Source of the DNA: Paeniglutamicibacter kerguelensis
GTDB lineage: Bacteria; Actinomycetota; Actinomycetes; Actinomycetales; Micrococcaceae
Reading direction: 5' to 3'
NCBI RefSeq assembly: GCF_017876535.1
Contig: NZ_JAGIOF010000001.1
Location: 3,162,001-3,226,000 of the forward strand
DNA: 64,000 nt
Part shown: in pieces, positions 44,739-53,716 of the stretch
How the letters are laid out: each line of letters begins with the position of its first letter
Numbering within the stretch: position 1 is the stretch's first letter
The notes under the pieces: generated by a model
The model's input: the letters and a program-made list of their open reading frames with translations, nothing else
Told to the model about the DNA's origin: nothing
The model's database searches: none
Made by a program: the position numbers and the translations under genes

Positions 44739-46262
44739 ATGCCTGAAGTTCCTGCCTCATCCCCTGCCGCCTCCACGACCGCCGAAAAACCCGAAGCCGT
44801 GGACGATTTTGTCACCCGCCAGCACCGCACATCCTCGGGTCTGCGCTACACCAGCACCACCGGCCGGATGGTGTTGCGCCGGGAAGAGGACGCAGAAGGC
44901 AAGACCGACGGGTTCAAGCCCAAGGCCGAGATCTTCATGATTTCCTACACCGCGGACGAGCCCGAGGCCCCGGCCGCGACGACCGCCGCCGGCAAGGCCC
45001 GTGCCAAGAAGCCAAGCGGCCCGCCGAGCATCAACCGCCGCCCGGTCGTCTTCGCCTTCAACGGCGGCCCCGGCTCGGCCAGCCTCTGGCTGCACATGGG
45101 CCTGCTGGGCCCGCGCATCGTCGACTCGGGCGACGTCGGGAACATGACCCCGGCGCCGTACGGGGTGATCGACAACCCCGAGTCCCTGCTGGAGCACGCC
45201 GATGTGGTGATGATCGACCCGGTGAACACCGGCTTCTCCCGCGTGATCGAGGGCGGCAAGAGCGATGAGTTCCATGCCTTCGTCGCCGACCGCGACCTGA
45301 TCGCCGAGGCCATCCGCCTCTGGGTCACCCGCAACCAGCGCTGGCTCTCCCCCAAGTACCTCATCGGCGAATCCTACGGAACCATGCGCGCCGTGGCCGT
45401 GGCCCGCCGCCTGCACGAGGCGCACGGCATGGCCGTGAACGGCCTGGGCCTCATCTCCACGGTGCTGAACATGTCCACCCTGGACTTCGCGCCGGGCAAC
45501 GACACCCCCTATGCGCTGCACCTGCCCACCTACGCGGCCATCGCCCACTACCACGGCCGGCACGGCAACCGCCCGCTGGATGAGATCATCCGCGACGCCG
45601 AGGACTACGCGGCCGGCGACTACGTAGTGGCCCTGCACCTGGGCAGCCGGCTGTCCAAGCGGAAGTTCGACGGGGCGGTCAAGCACCTGGCCGAGCTCAC
45701 CACGCTCTCCGAGGCCTTCATCCGCCGCACCAACCTGCGCTGGGACTACATGGAGTTCGCCACCGAGCTGCTGCGCGAGAAGGGCCTGATGGTCGGGCGC
45801 ATCGACGGCCGTTTCACCGGCGTGCCGCCGCGCCTGCAGGAATCCCACACCTGGGACGACCCGTCGCTGCGCGCCATCACCCCGCCCTACGCCGCGGCGA
45901 TCAACCACTATGTGCGCGCCGAGCTCGGCTACGAATCGGACCTGCCCTACGAGGTGCTCACCGGACGGGTGCACCCGTGGAGCTACGAGACCTTCGAGGG
46001 CAAGCCGGTCGACGTCACCCGGGACCTGGAGCGCCTGCTCATCGACATCCCGGAACTGCGCGTGCACGTGGACTACGGCTACCACGACGGCGCCACCCCG
46101 CACTTCGCGGCCGAGTACGTGTGGGCGCACTTGGAGATCCCGGCCGCAGCCCGCGCACGCTTCAGCCACTACTACTACGCGGCGGGGCACATGATGTACG
46201 TGGACCCCGCGGTGCGCGTGGCACAGCTCGGGGCGCTCTCCGAGTTCGTCACCAAGGCCTGA
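44739..46262 (+). CDS. S10-family serine carboxypeptidase-like protein
   Basis: 507 aa alpha/beta-hydrolase. The oxyanion region is FAFNGGPGSASLWLHMG, the nucleophile is S212 in GESYGT, and the triad is completed by D445 (VHVDYGYHD) and H484 (AAGHMMY). The N-terminus has a basic/acidic linker but no signal peptide, so it seems cytoplasmic, unlike eukaryotic S10 enzymes. Bacterial members are poorly studied carboxypeptidases. The gene ends with a tandem 11-bp repeat that duplicates the stop codon. Confidence 0.87.
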   Translation: MPEVPASSPAASTTAEKPEAVDDFVTRQHRTSSGLRYTSTTGRMVLRREEDAEGKTDGFKPKAEIFMISYTADEPEAPAATTAAGKARAKKPSGPPSINRRPVVFAFNGGPGSASLWLHMGLLGPRIVDSGDVGNMTPAPYGVIDNPESLLEHADVVMIDPVNTGFSRVIEGGKSDEFHAFVADRDLIAEAIRLWVTRNQRWLSPKYLIGESYGTMRAVAVARRLHEAHGMAVNGLGLISTVLNMSTLDFAPGNDTPYALHLPTYAAIAHYHGRHGNRPLDEIIRDAEDYAAGDYVVALHLGSRLSKRKFDGAVKHLAELTTLSEAFIRRTNLRWDYMEFATELLREKGLMVGRIDGRFTGVPPRLQESHTWDDPSLRAITPPYAAAINHYVRAELGYESDLPYEVLTGRVHPWSYETFEGKPVDVTRDLERLLIDIPELRVHVDYGYHDGATPHFAAEYVWAHLEIPAAARARFSHYYYAAGHMMYVDPAVRVAQLGALSEFVTKA

Positions 46263-46281
46263 TCCGGACCTGATCCGGACC
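46260..46281 (+). repeat. tandem 11-bp repeat at the S10 stop codon
   Basis: TGATCCGGACC occurs twice in perfect tandem (46260-46270 and 46271-46281); the first TGA is the stop codon of the S10 gene. This is a simple recent duplication with no clear function. Confidence 0.8.
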
Positions 46282-46286
46282 CGCTT

Positions 46287-46314
46287 GCGGGGGCCCGTGC
46301 ATTCGGGCTCCCGC
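46287..46314 (+). terminator. hairpin after the S10 peptidase gene
   Basis: GCGGGGGCCCG (46287-46297) pairs with CGGGCTCCCGC (46304-46314) with one wobble, over a 6-nt loop. No T run, so termination may be partial. Confidence 0.5.
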
Positions 46315-46335
46315 AGAAGTGGCTAAGCTGAACCC

Positions 46336-47736
46336 ATGGCTTGGCAGCGTACACAGACACAGTTCTTCGCCCTCCCCGTCTCCGCCCTGTGGGAGGTGCT
46401 GAAGGATCCCGCCCGGGTTCCCGAATGGAACCCCGCCATCGCGCGGCTGGACCCGCGCACGCAACCCGCGACGGCCGGAACCGAGATCGACCTGGTGCCG
46501 ACCGGGGACGTCATTGGCCCGATCCACGCCAAGACCGCCGCGCCCGCGGTCATCACCCGGATCGACGAGGGCTCCAGCCTGACCTGGCGGCAGCCCCAGC
46601 CCGGCGGCTACCTGCTGGTGCGGTGGTCGCTGAGCGAGGTTTCCGGGGGCTGCGAGCTGACCCAGCTCGTCTCCGTCTCCGGGCTCGCCTCCCCGCTCTT
46701 TGCGCAGACCGCGGCCAAGCCGATCGCCGGGAACTTCGCGCAGAATTGCGCCAGGCTCTACACCCTGGCGGGCGGCACCGAGACCCGCGACCTGCGCGTG
46801 GTGATCGCCGGGGGCCACGGTTTCCTGGGCAGCCGCGCGGCGGCGGACCTGCATTGCCGCGGGCACCAGGTCACCGTGCTCACCCGCACCGTGCGCAAGG
46901 ACAGCCCCTACCGGCAGCTGCCGTGGGACGGCAAGACCCAGGGGCCGTGGGCCGGCGCCCTGTATGCGCAGGGCCGGCCGACCGCGGTGCTGAACCTGGC
47001 CGGCGAACTGGTGGACCTGCCGCCGACGCCGGAAAACATCAAGCGGCTGCGTTCCTCCCGGGTGGATTCCACCCGAGCGCTCGTGGAAGCAAGCTCAGCG
47101 CTGCCCCGCCCGCTGGCAGCCTTCCTGCAGTCGAGCACCACCGCGATCTTTGCCGATGCCGGCGAGCAACGGCTCACCGAGTCCTCGGCGCTGCCCACCG
47201 GCACCCGGGCGCTGCCCCAGATGACGGGCGTGGCACGGCCGTGGGAGGAAGCCGTGGCCGGCGCCAACGCCGAGCGCGTCAACATCCTGCGCACCTCGCT
47301 GGTGTTCGAGCAGGAAAGCCCGCTGGTGGACAGGCTCAGCCTGTTGGCGCAGGCCGGGCTGGGCGGCCCGGTGGCCGGAGGCCGGCAATGGGTGAGCTGG
47401 ATCCACCTGGCCGACTGGCTGCGCATCGTGCGGGCCTGTCTGGGCCTCGGGGAAGATCCGGCGTTGCCGGAAGGCGTCATCAACCTGGCCGCGCCGAATC
47501 CGGTGCGCAACACCGAAATGATGTCCCTGCTGCGGGCCCGCGTGGCCCCCGGGGTGCTGAAGAAGTTCGGGCTGCCCACCCCCAAGCCGGTGCTCGCCGC
47601 CGGCGCCGTGCTGCTGCACACCGATCCCGCACTGGGGACCACCGGCAGGTACGTGACCTCCGAGGTGCTGGAGGCTGCAGGGTTCGAGTTCGAGCACCCG
47701 ACGTTCGCCGGCGCCCTGAGGGGGATCTTTGGCTGA
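46336..47736 (+). CDS. SRPBCC domain fused to TIGR01777-type epimerase (YfcH-like)
   Basis: 466 aa. The N-terminal ~145 residues are a SRPBCC/START-like ligand-binding domain (TQFFALPVSALWEVLKDPARVPEWNP). The remainder is an extended SDR with nucleotide motif VIAGGHGFLGSRAAADL (~156) and the YfcH-type block NLAGELVDLPPTPENIKRLRSSRVDSTRALVEA, ending in the DUF1731-like tail around FAGALRGIFG. This domain pair is known in actinobacteria; its substrate is not. The next gene begins inside its last codons, so they are coupled. Confidence 0.85.
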   Translation: MAWQRTQTQFFALPVSALWEVLKDPARVPEWNPAIARLDPRTQPATAGTEIDLVPTGDVIGPIHAKTAAPAVITRIDEGSSLTWRQPQPGGYLLVRWSLSEVSGGCELTQLVSVSGLASPLFAQTAAKPIAGNFAQNCARLYTLAGGTETRDLRVVIAGGHGFLGSRAAADLHCRGHQVTVLTRTVRKDSPYRQLPWDGKTQGPWAGALYAQGRPTAVLNLAGELVDLPPTPENIKRLRSSRVDSTRALVEASSALPRPLAAFLQSSTTAIFADAGEQRLTESSALPTGTRALPQMTGVARPWEEAVAGANAERVNILRTSLVFEQESPLVDRLSLLAQAGLGGPVAGGRQWVSWIHLADWLRIVRACLGLGEDPALPEGVINLAAPNPVRNTEMMSLLRARVAPGVLKKFGLPTPKPVLAAGAVLLHTDPALGTTGRYVTSEVLEAAGFEFEHPTFAGALRGIFG

Positions 47737-48256
47737 GCGGCCGGCGGTCCGCCATGCCGTGGTCGATTCGCCCATCGGGCCGCTGACGATCGCCGCCAGC
47801 GCGCGGGGCGTGACCGGCATCTACATGCTGAACCACTCGCACCCGCCGGCGGCGGAAGCACTCGGCGAGACGCTGGACGCGGCGGGCGATGACCCGTTCA
47901 TCGCCCGGGCCGCGGACCAACTGGGCGAATACTTCTCCGGCCAACGCACCTCGTTCGATGTCCCGCTCGATGCCGACGGCACCGAATTCCAGCGGCGCGT
48001 CTGGGCCGCACTGGCCAGGATCCCGTTCGGGCAGACCCGTTCCTACGGCGAGCTGGCGCTGGAACTCGGCGACGTGAAGCTGACGCGCGCGGTGGGAACG
48101 GCCAACGGCCGCAACCCCGTCTCAATCATCGTTCCGTGCCACCGCGTGATCGGTGCCGACGGCTCGTTGACCGGGTACGCCGGTGGCCTTGACCGCAAGC
48201 TGTTCCTGCTGCGGCTCGAGGGCATCGTTCCGGAGGCCGAGGAAACGCTCTTCTAG
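47729..48256 (+). CDS. ogt: methylated-DNA-[protein]-cysteine S-methyltransferase
   Basis: 175 aa from a TTG at 47729, overlapping the previous stop by 8 nt; GAGGGGG lies just upstream. The alkyl acceptor is C137 in VPCHRVIG, preceded by the helix-turn-helix RTYGELALELG-like segment (here RSYGELALELGDVKLTRAVGTANGRNP). It transfers O6-methyl groups from guanine to itself in a suicide reaction. It has no AdaA domain, so this is a stand-alone Ogt-type repair protein. Confidence 0.93.
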   Translation: MAERPAVRHAVVDSPIGPLTIAASARGVTGIYMLNHSHPPAAEALGETLDAAGDDPFIARAADQLGEYFSGQRTSFDVPLDADGTEFQRRVWAALARIPFGQTRSYGELALELGDVKLTRAVGTANGRNPVSIIVPCHRVIGADGSLTGYAGGLDRKLFLLRLEGIVPEAEETLF

Positions 48257-48299
48257 CCCGGCCCGCCAGACACGACGCCACCGCCGGGGCATGGGAAAA

Positions 48300-48331
48300 G
48301 CGGCTCCCGGAAACAAGATTCCGGAAGCCGC
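48300..48331. terminator. bidirectional terminator between ogt and the Gfo/Idh gene
   Basis: GCGGCT-C-CCGGAA (48300-48312) pairs with TTCCGG-A-AGCCGC (48319-48331) with one mismatch. On the minus strand TTTT follows the stem, so it best ends the Gfo/Idh transcript. Confidence 0.6.
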
Positions 48332-48387
48332 CTGCTTCTGCCCATTGGCAAGACTTCTAGCATGCCCTGAGCCAGAGCTTTGCCGGG

Positions 48388-49566
48388 CTAGACGGCGGCG
48401 CGTTCCTGGTTGGCCGCGAAGTAGGCCAACAGTTCCCCGCCGAGCGCGGGAACCTGCTTGGCCGATCCGTCGGTGCGCAGCGACTCGGTGGCCAGCACGC
48501 CCGCGGCAACCGCGGCGCGGGCCGCGACCGGTGAGGTCTCGGTCGGTCCGCCCTCGGCCGCGAAACGCAGGAACTCGGCGATCAGGCGCGGGTCCGCCCC
48601 GCCGTGGCCGCCGCCGGCGGCCTCGATTTCCACCTCGAGGTCGGCCTCCACGTAGCCGTCCTGGCTGCGGGTGTTCCACACCTTGATCAGGTTGCCCGCG
48701 TCGTCGCCGAAGTTCTCCAGGCGGCCCGCGGTGCCGATGACCGTGTAGTTCCTCCAGTAGTCGGGGGTGAAGTGGCACTGCTGGTAGGAGGCCAGCACGC
48801 CGTTGTCCAGCGTCATCTGCATCATGGAAATGTCTTCCACGTCGATGACCGGGTTCAGGTCCGTCTGCTCGGTCGGCGGCCAGTTCTGAAGCGAGAACCA
48901 GTCCCCCATGCGGCGGTCGGTGTTGTCGCGGCGCGATTCGATGTCCCCGTACACTGCCAGGTCGCCGACGGCGGAAACGCGCTGCGTGTATCCGCCGGCA
49001 AGCCAGTGGATCACGTCGATGTCGTGCGCGCCCTTTTGCAGCAGCAGGCTGGTGGTGTTCTTGCGCTCGGCGTGCCAGTCCTTGAAGTAGTAGTCGCCGC
49101 CGTTGCCCACGAAGTGGCGGCACCAGACGGCCTTGACCGCACCGATGGCACCGGATTCGATGATCTCGCGCATCTGGCGGACCACCGGCATGTGGCGCAT
49201 GTTGTGCCCGACGTACAGCTTGGTGCCGGTGCGGAAGGCCGTTTCCAGCACCTCGTCCACGGCGTCCAGGGTGACGTCCAGCGGCTTTTCGCAGAACGTC
49301 GGGATCCCGGCTTCCAGGGTGCGCTTGGCAACCACGGCGTGCTGGTTGTCCGGGGTCAGCACCAGCACGGCGTCCAGGCCCGCATCGAGCAGTTCGCCCA
49401 GGTCGGCAGTGATTCTTGCCTCGGGCAGCTTCTTCGCCGCGTCGGCGCGGCCGCGTTCGGAGGTGTCGCACACCATGGTCACGACCGAGCCCGCGCCGGG
49501 GCGGTGGGCGTGCTCGTACAGCCCGGAACGCAGTCCGAACCCGACGACGCCTACTTTGAGATCCAC
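48388..49566 (-). CDS. Gfo/Idh/MocA-family NAD(P)-dependent dehydrogenase
   Basis: 392 aa from a GTG at 49566, chosen because AAAGGAG lies 7 nt before it. The Rossmann motif GVVGFGLRSG (~6-15), the CEKPLDV motif with the catalytic Lys region, and the later GGDYYFKDWHAERKNT and KGAHDIDVIHW blocks are typical. Members oxidise sugars, cyclitols or their derivatives. It follows the ABC importer genes on the same strand, after a hairpin, so it may process the imported glycoside or its aglycone (for example an inositol-like moiety). Substrate unknown. Confidence 0.88.
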   Translation of the reverse strand: MDLKVGVVGFGLRSGLYEHAHRPGAGSVVTMVCDTSERGRADAAKKLPEARITADLGELLDAGLDAVLVLTPDNQHAVVAKRTLEAGIPTFCEKPLDVTLDAVDEVLETAFRTGTKLYVGHNMRHMPVVRQMREIIESGAIGAVKAVWCRHFVGNGGDYYFKDWHAERKNTTSLLLQKGAHDIDVIHWLAGGYTQRVSAVGDLAVYGDIESRRDNTDRRMGDWFSLQNWPPTEQTDLNPVIDVEDISMMQMTLDNGVLASYQQCHFTPDYWRNYTVIGTAGRLENFGDDAGNLIKVWNTRSQDGYVEADLEVEIEAAGGGHGGADPRLIAEFLRFAAEGGPTETSPVAARAAVAAGVLATESLRTDGSAKQVPALGGELLAYFAANQERAAV

Positions 49567-49602
49567 GAAAATTGCTCCTTTAATGAAAAACTTGAATTCG
49601 GT

Positions 49603-49632
49603 ATGGGTGCACCCGGCCTCGGGCGCACCCAT
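49603..49632 (-). terminator. hairpin after the ABC importer genes
   Basis: ATGGGTGC (49603-49610) pairs with GCACCCAT (49625-49632), with an inner CCCG/CGGG and one mismatch. It begins 4 nt after the ATPase stop and precedes the Gfo/Idh gene, so the latter may depend on read-through. Confidence 0.55.
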
Positions 49633-49636
49633 GGCT

Positions 49637-50677
49637 TTAGTTGGTTGGGGTGTTGGTGGCGAAGTGGCAGCGGGACACGTGCGTGTCGCTGATCTGGACC
49701 AGCTCGGGTTCCTTGGTTGCGCAGATGGCCTGGGCCATCGGGCAGCGGGTGTGGAAGCGGCAGCCGGCGGGCGGGTCGATCGGCGAGGGCGGGTCCCCCT
49801 GCAGCACGATGCGTTCCCGGTCGGTCCCGTCGTTGCGGCGCAGTTCCGGGGCCGCGGACATCAACGCACGCGTGTACGGCTGCCCGGTCCGGTCGTACAC
49901 GTCGGCGTACGTTCCCAGTTCCACGACGCGGCCCAGGTACATGGTCGCGACCCGGTCGGAGATGTGCCTGACGATCTGCAGGTCGTGGGCGATGAACAGG
50001 TAGCTCAGGCCCAGTTCCTTTTGCAGGTCGTCGAGCAGGTTCACCACCTGGGCGCGCACCGAGACATCCAGCGCGGAGACGGGTTCGTCGCAGATGAGCA
50101 TCTGCGGGTTCAGCGCGATGCCGCGGGCGATGCCGATGCGTTGCTGCTGGCCGCCGGAGAAGTTGTGCGGGTAGCGGTCGGCGTGGTTGGGGTTCAGCCC
50201 GACCAGTTCCAGCAATTCCTTGATCTTGGCCTTGCGCCCGGCCTTCGGGGCGACCTCCGGGTGGATCGCGAACGGCTCGCCGACAAGTTCCTCCACGCTC
50301 ATGCGCGGGTTCAGCGAGGAGTACGGGTCCTGGAAGATCAGCTGGATGTTCCGGCGCATCTCGCGGCGTTCATCGCCCTTGAGCCCGTTGATGTCCTGGC
50401 CGCGGAAGAGCACCTGGCCGGCCGTGGGCTTCTCCAGCCCGGCCATGACGCGGGCCAGCGTGGACTTGCCGCAACCTGATTCGCCGATGACGCCCAGGGT
50501 CTCCCCCTCGGAGAGGGACAGGTCGACACCGTCCAGGGCCTTGACGAACTTGCGCGGGCCGATCGGCAGGTGGCGGGCCACCGGGTAGTGCTGCTTGACC
50601 GAGCGCAACTCCATCAGCGGCGTTGCGGTGGCTTCGTCCGCGCGGACGGGGAGGGTGAGTGTTTCAGACGTTGACAT
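49637..50677 (-). CDS. ABC importer ATPase, DppF/OppF type (galactoside locus)
   Basis: 346 aa from the ATG at 50677, overlapping the DppD-type gene by 14 nt. Walker A is GESGCGKSTL, the signature NFSGGQQQRIGIA and Walker B ICDEPVSALD. The C-terminal oligopeptide-type extension has four cysteines (CRFHTRC, AIC and SRCHF), a pattern linked to an Fe-S cluster in some Dpp/Opp ATPases. It is the last transporter subunit gene of this operon. Confidence 0.88.
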   Translation of the reverse strand: MSTSETLTLPVRADEATATPLMELRSVKQHYPVARHLPIGPRKFVKALDGVDLSLSEGETLGVIGESGCGKSTLARVMAGLEKPTAGQVLFRGQDINGLKGDERREMRRNIQLIFQDPYSSLNPRMSVEELVGEPFAIHPEVAPKAGRKAKIKELLELVGLNPNHADRYPHNFSGGQQQRIGIARGIALNPQMLICDEPVSALDVSVRAQVVNLLDDLQKELGLSYLFIAHDLQIVRHISDRVATMYLGRVVELGTYADVYDRTGQPYTRALMSAAPELRRNDGTDRERIVLQGDPPSPIDPPAGCRFHTRCPMAQAICATKEPELVQISDTHVSRCHFATNTPTN

Positions 50678-51725
50678 GGGCCAAGACCTTCGGGGTGTGG
50701 AAGCAGGCACTGTGCCGTGCTGTATCGATGTGCCGTGATGCTTCGATCGTTTCGAGCGCCGGAATGCTCTCCAGGCAGTTGTCCGTGACAAAGGAGCAGC
50801 GGTTGGCGAAGGAGCAACCCACCGGCAGGTTCAACAGGTCCGGGGGCGTGCCGGGGATCGCCGGCAGGCGCTGGCCCTTGAGCTCCTCCCCCGCGATCGA
50901 GGCAGCCAGACCTCGCGAGTAGGGGTGTCCGGGGCGGTTCAGCACCTCGGCGGTCGGCCCGTGTTCCACGACCCGGCCGGCATACATGACGGCAACCTGG
51001 TCGGTGACCTCCTTGACCACGGAAATGTCGTGGGTGATCAGGATCAGCCCCATGTTCCGCTCTTCCTGCTGCTCCTTGAGCAGTTCCAGGATCTGCGCCT
51101 GCACGGTGACATCCAGCGCGGTGGTCGGCTCGTCGGCGATCAGCAGCACCGGGTCCAGGGCCAGCGCCATGGCGATCACGATGCGCTGGCGCATGCCGCC
51201 GGAGAACTGGTGCGGGTAGTCGTTCACCCGTTTTGCGGCCGCGGGGATCTTGACCCTGTCCATCATCTTGATGGCCGCTGCCTTGGCGTCCCTGCGGGAG
51301 TACCCGCGGTGCACGCGGTAGAGCTCGCCGATCTGGCGTCCCACCGGGTGGACGGGGTTCAGTGCGGTCAGCGCGTCCTGGAAGACCATCGACACCCGGG
51401 AGCCGACCAGCTGGCGGTGGCGCTTGGGGGTCACGGTGAGCAGGTCCTCGCCCTCCAGGAGGATTTCCCCGCGCGGGATGTGCGCCGGGGGCATGTCCAG
51501 GATGCCCATGATGGCCCGTGCCGTCACTGACTTGCCGGAGCCGGATTCGCCCAGGATGCCCAGCGCCTGCCCGCGCTTGACCTCGAAGTTCATGCCGTTC
51601 ACGGCCGTGGCGATGCCGCGGGTGGTGTTGAATTCGACCTCGAGGTCTTTCACGCGCAGCAGCACGTCGTCGGCGGGGTCCGTTGCGGCATTGGCTGCGG
51701 GGGTCGCAAGTTGGTGGGTGCCCAC
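50664..51725 (-). CDS. ABC importer ATPase, DppD/OppD type (galactoside locus)
   Basis: 353 aa from the GTG at 51725, which directly follows the permease stop and has AAAGG 8 nt upstream; an ATG at 51752 overlapping the permease is the alternative. Walker A is [10 protein letters not shown], the signature [13 protein letters not shown] and Walker [11 protein letters not shown], and the C-terminal HPY region ends in a cysteine cluster ([14 protein letters not shown]). It works with the DppF-type partner to power import. Confidence 0.88.
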   Translation of the reverse strand: MGTHQLATPAANAATDPADDVLLRVKDLEVEFNTTRGIATAVNGMNFEVKRGQALGILGESGSGKSVTARAIMGILDMPPAHIPRGEILLEGEDLLTVTPKRHRQLVGSRVSMVFQDALTALNPVHPVGRQIGELYRVHRGYSRRDAKAAAIKMMDRVKIPAAAKRVNDYPHQFSGGMRQRIVIAMALALDPVLLIADEPTTALDVTVQAQILELLKEQQEERNMGLILITHDISVVKEVTDQVAVMYAGRVVEHGPTAEVLNRPGHPYSRGLAASIAGEELKGQRLPAIPGTPPDLLNLPVGCSFANRCSFVTDNCLESIPALETIEASRHIDTARHSACFHTPKVLAHVNV

Positions 51726-51726
51726 G

Positions 51727-52701
51727 TTATTTGCCTTTCGGGTCGAACTCATCGCGCAGCGCCTCGCCAAAGAGCACGAAGCCAAGCACGGTGATGGTCA
51801 GGAAAATCGCGGGGAAGACCAGCAGGTGCGGGGCCGCGGAAATGTATTCGCGGGCCGCGGCCAGCTGCAGGCCCCAGGACACCGACGGCGGGGTCAACCC
51901 GATGCCGATGAACGTGAGTCCCGCCTCGGCGGAGATCACCCCGCCGATGCCCAGGGTCTGGAGCACCAGCAGCGGGGTCAGCGAGTTGGGGATGATGTGG
52001 GTCTTGATGATCCGCCCGTGGCCCGCACCCAGGAGCTTGGAGGCCTGGACGTATTCGCGGTTGCGGACCTCCAGGACCGAGGAGCGCATGAAGCGGACGC
52101 CGCCGGCCCAGCTGAAGAGGGCCAGGGCGAAGATGACGGTCCACACGGTCCGTTCGCTGAACAGCTGCAGGACCACGATCGCGGCCAGGATGAACGGCAG
52201 GCCGAACGCCATGTCGCAAGCGCGGGAAATGATGGTGTCGACCCAGCCGCCGAAGTATCCGGCCAGCGAGCCGAGCAGTGCGGAGATCACGAAGGAGATC
52301 GCGGTGACCACGATGCCGACCAGGATCGAGGCGCGGGCGCCGAAGATGACGTTGGTGTAGTAGTCGCAGCCCTGGATGTCGACGCCGAAGATGTGCTCGG
52401 CGCTCGGGGCCTGGTTGGTGTTCATGATGTCGCAGTTCGCGTTCGGGTCCGCGCCGAAGCCGGCGAACAACTGCGGGAACGCGGCCATGAGCAGCATGAG
52501 CGCCACGATGGACCCGGAGATCAGGAAGCGGGGCTTGAGCCAGATCGGTCCGCGGTTGATTTTCTTGGCAACCCGGCGCGGGCCGACCGGCACCGGGGCA
52601 ACCGGGGCCTTCAGGCCGGCCGGGGCCGTGATCGGGTTGGTCGGTGCCAGCGGGTCCGCAGCGGTGTCCGCGCCGGGATTGGTCTGTGTACTTTGGCTCA
52701 T
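51727..52701 (-). CDS. ABC importer permease, DppC type (galactoside locus)
   Basis: 324 aa. A ~45-residue Ala/Pro-rich cytoplasmic N-terminus precedes six membrane helices. The first periplasmic loop carries EHIFGVDIQGCDYYTNVIFGARAS, the DppC motif with DxxGRD altered to DIQGCD. It overlaps the DppB-type gene by 4 nt. Together they form the channel. Confidence 0.88.
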   Translation of the reverse strand: MSQSTQTNPGADTAADPLAPTNPITAPAGLKAPVAPVPVGPRRVAKKINRGPIWLKPRFLISGSIVALMLLMAAFPQLFAGFGADPNANCDIMNTNQAPSAEHIFGVDIQGCDYYTNVIFGARASILVGIVVTAISFVISALLGSLAGYFGGWVDTIISRACDMAFGLPFILAAIVVLQLFSERTVWTVIFALALFSWAGGVRFMRSSVLEVRNREYVQASKLLGAGHGRIIKTHIIPNSLTPLLVLQTLGIGGVISAEAGLTFIGIGLTPPSVSWGLQLAAAREYISAAPHLLVFPAIFLTITVLGFVLFGEALRDEFDPKGK

Positions 52702-53621
52702 ATCCGTACCCTCGGGTCAATGATGCCGTAGAGCAGGTCCACGAGCAGGTTGAAGACTAGGTACACCAGCACGAGCATCGTGGCGATGCCCACCACAACG
52801 GTGCCCTCCTTGTTGTTGATGGCCGTGACCATCAGTCCCCCGATGCCGGGGATGTTGAAGATCGCCTCGATCAGCACGGCGCCGCCGAGCATGCCGGCCA
52901 GGCTCAGGCCCAGGTAGGTGACCACCGGGATCATCGCGTTGCGCAACGCGTGTCCCCAGATGACCCGGTTCGGGGAGAGGCCCTTGGCGCGGGCGGTGCG
53001 CAGGTATTCGGCACGCAGCACGTCCACCAGGGAGGTGCGGGTCAGCCGGGCCAGCCCGGCCGAGGCCTCGACGGCCATGACCAGTGCCGGGAGGATGAAC
53101 GCCATCGGCCATCCGGCGCGGATGCCGGCGGGGTCGACCCAGCCCAGCTGCACACCGAAGACGGTCTGTGCACCCAGGGCGATCACGAAGCCGGGGATGC
53201 CCAGGAAGATCACGGTGAAGACCAGGGCGAAGTGGTCCCCGGCGCGGCCGTGGCGCAGTCCGCCGTAGACGCCGATGGCCAGGCCGATGGCCAGCTTCAG
53301 CACCCAGGCGGTCATCGCCAGCGCGAAGGTGGTGGGGAGGCGTTCGAGGATGAGCCCCAGGATGGGGCGCCCGAAGAAGTCGATGCCGAAGTTCCCCTGG
53401 ATCAGGCCGAGCATGTAGTTGCCGTACTGGACCAGGAAGGGGTCATCGAGGTGGTAGGCCAGGCGGATCTGGGCGACCGTGGATTCGGGCAGCGGCCGGG
53501 CCCCGGTCAGTGCCGCGACGGGGTCCCCGGGCATCAAGAATGTGAGTGCAAAGATGATGAACGTGGCGCCGATGACGACCGGTATCATCTGCAGGATTCG
53601 GCGTACTGTGTAGCCAAGCAT
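52698..53621 (-). CDS. ABC importer permease, DppB type (galactoside locus)
   Basis: 307 aa from the ATG at 53621, with AAAGGAAG upstream. DppB features are the N-terminal YTVRRILQMIPV helix, FALTFLMPGDP, and the C-terminal DLLYGIIDPRVRI. It has six membrane segments. A strong stem-loop lies between it and the binding-protein gene upstream. Confidence 0.9.
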   Translation of the reverse strand: MLGYTVRRILQMIPVVIGATFIIFALTFLMPGDPVAALTGARPLPESTVAQIRLAYHLDDPFLVQYGNYMLGLIQGNFGIDFFGRPILGLILERLPTTFALAMTAWVLKLAIGLAIGVYGGLRHGRAGDHFALVFTVIFLGIPGFVIALGAQTVFGVQLGWVDPAGIRAGWPMAFILPALVMAVEASAGLARLTRTSLVDVLRAEYLRTARAKGLSPNRVIWGHALRNAMIPVVTYLGLSLAGMLGGAVLIEAIFNIPGIGGLMVTAINNKEGTVVVGIATMLVLVYLVFNLLVDLLYGIIDPRVRI

Positions 53622-53658
53622 GCGACTGCTTCCTTTCGCGGCCCCTGGGGGCCATCTT

Positions 53659-53701
53659 GTGCCGAAGCCCGTCAACGTGACTCGTTGACGGGCCGCGGCA
53701 C
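53659..53701 (-). other. strong stem-loop between binding-protein and permease genes
   Basis: An inner 11-bp perfect stem (GCCCGTCAACG, 53667-53677, with 53683-53693) and an outer 6-bp stem (GTGCCG/CGGCAC) are separated by a 2x2 internal loop. Located 16 nt after the binding-protein stop, it likely sets the ratio of binding protein to membrane subunits. Confidence 0.65.
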
Positions 53702-53716
53702 GAGAGTTGAGCTAAA

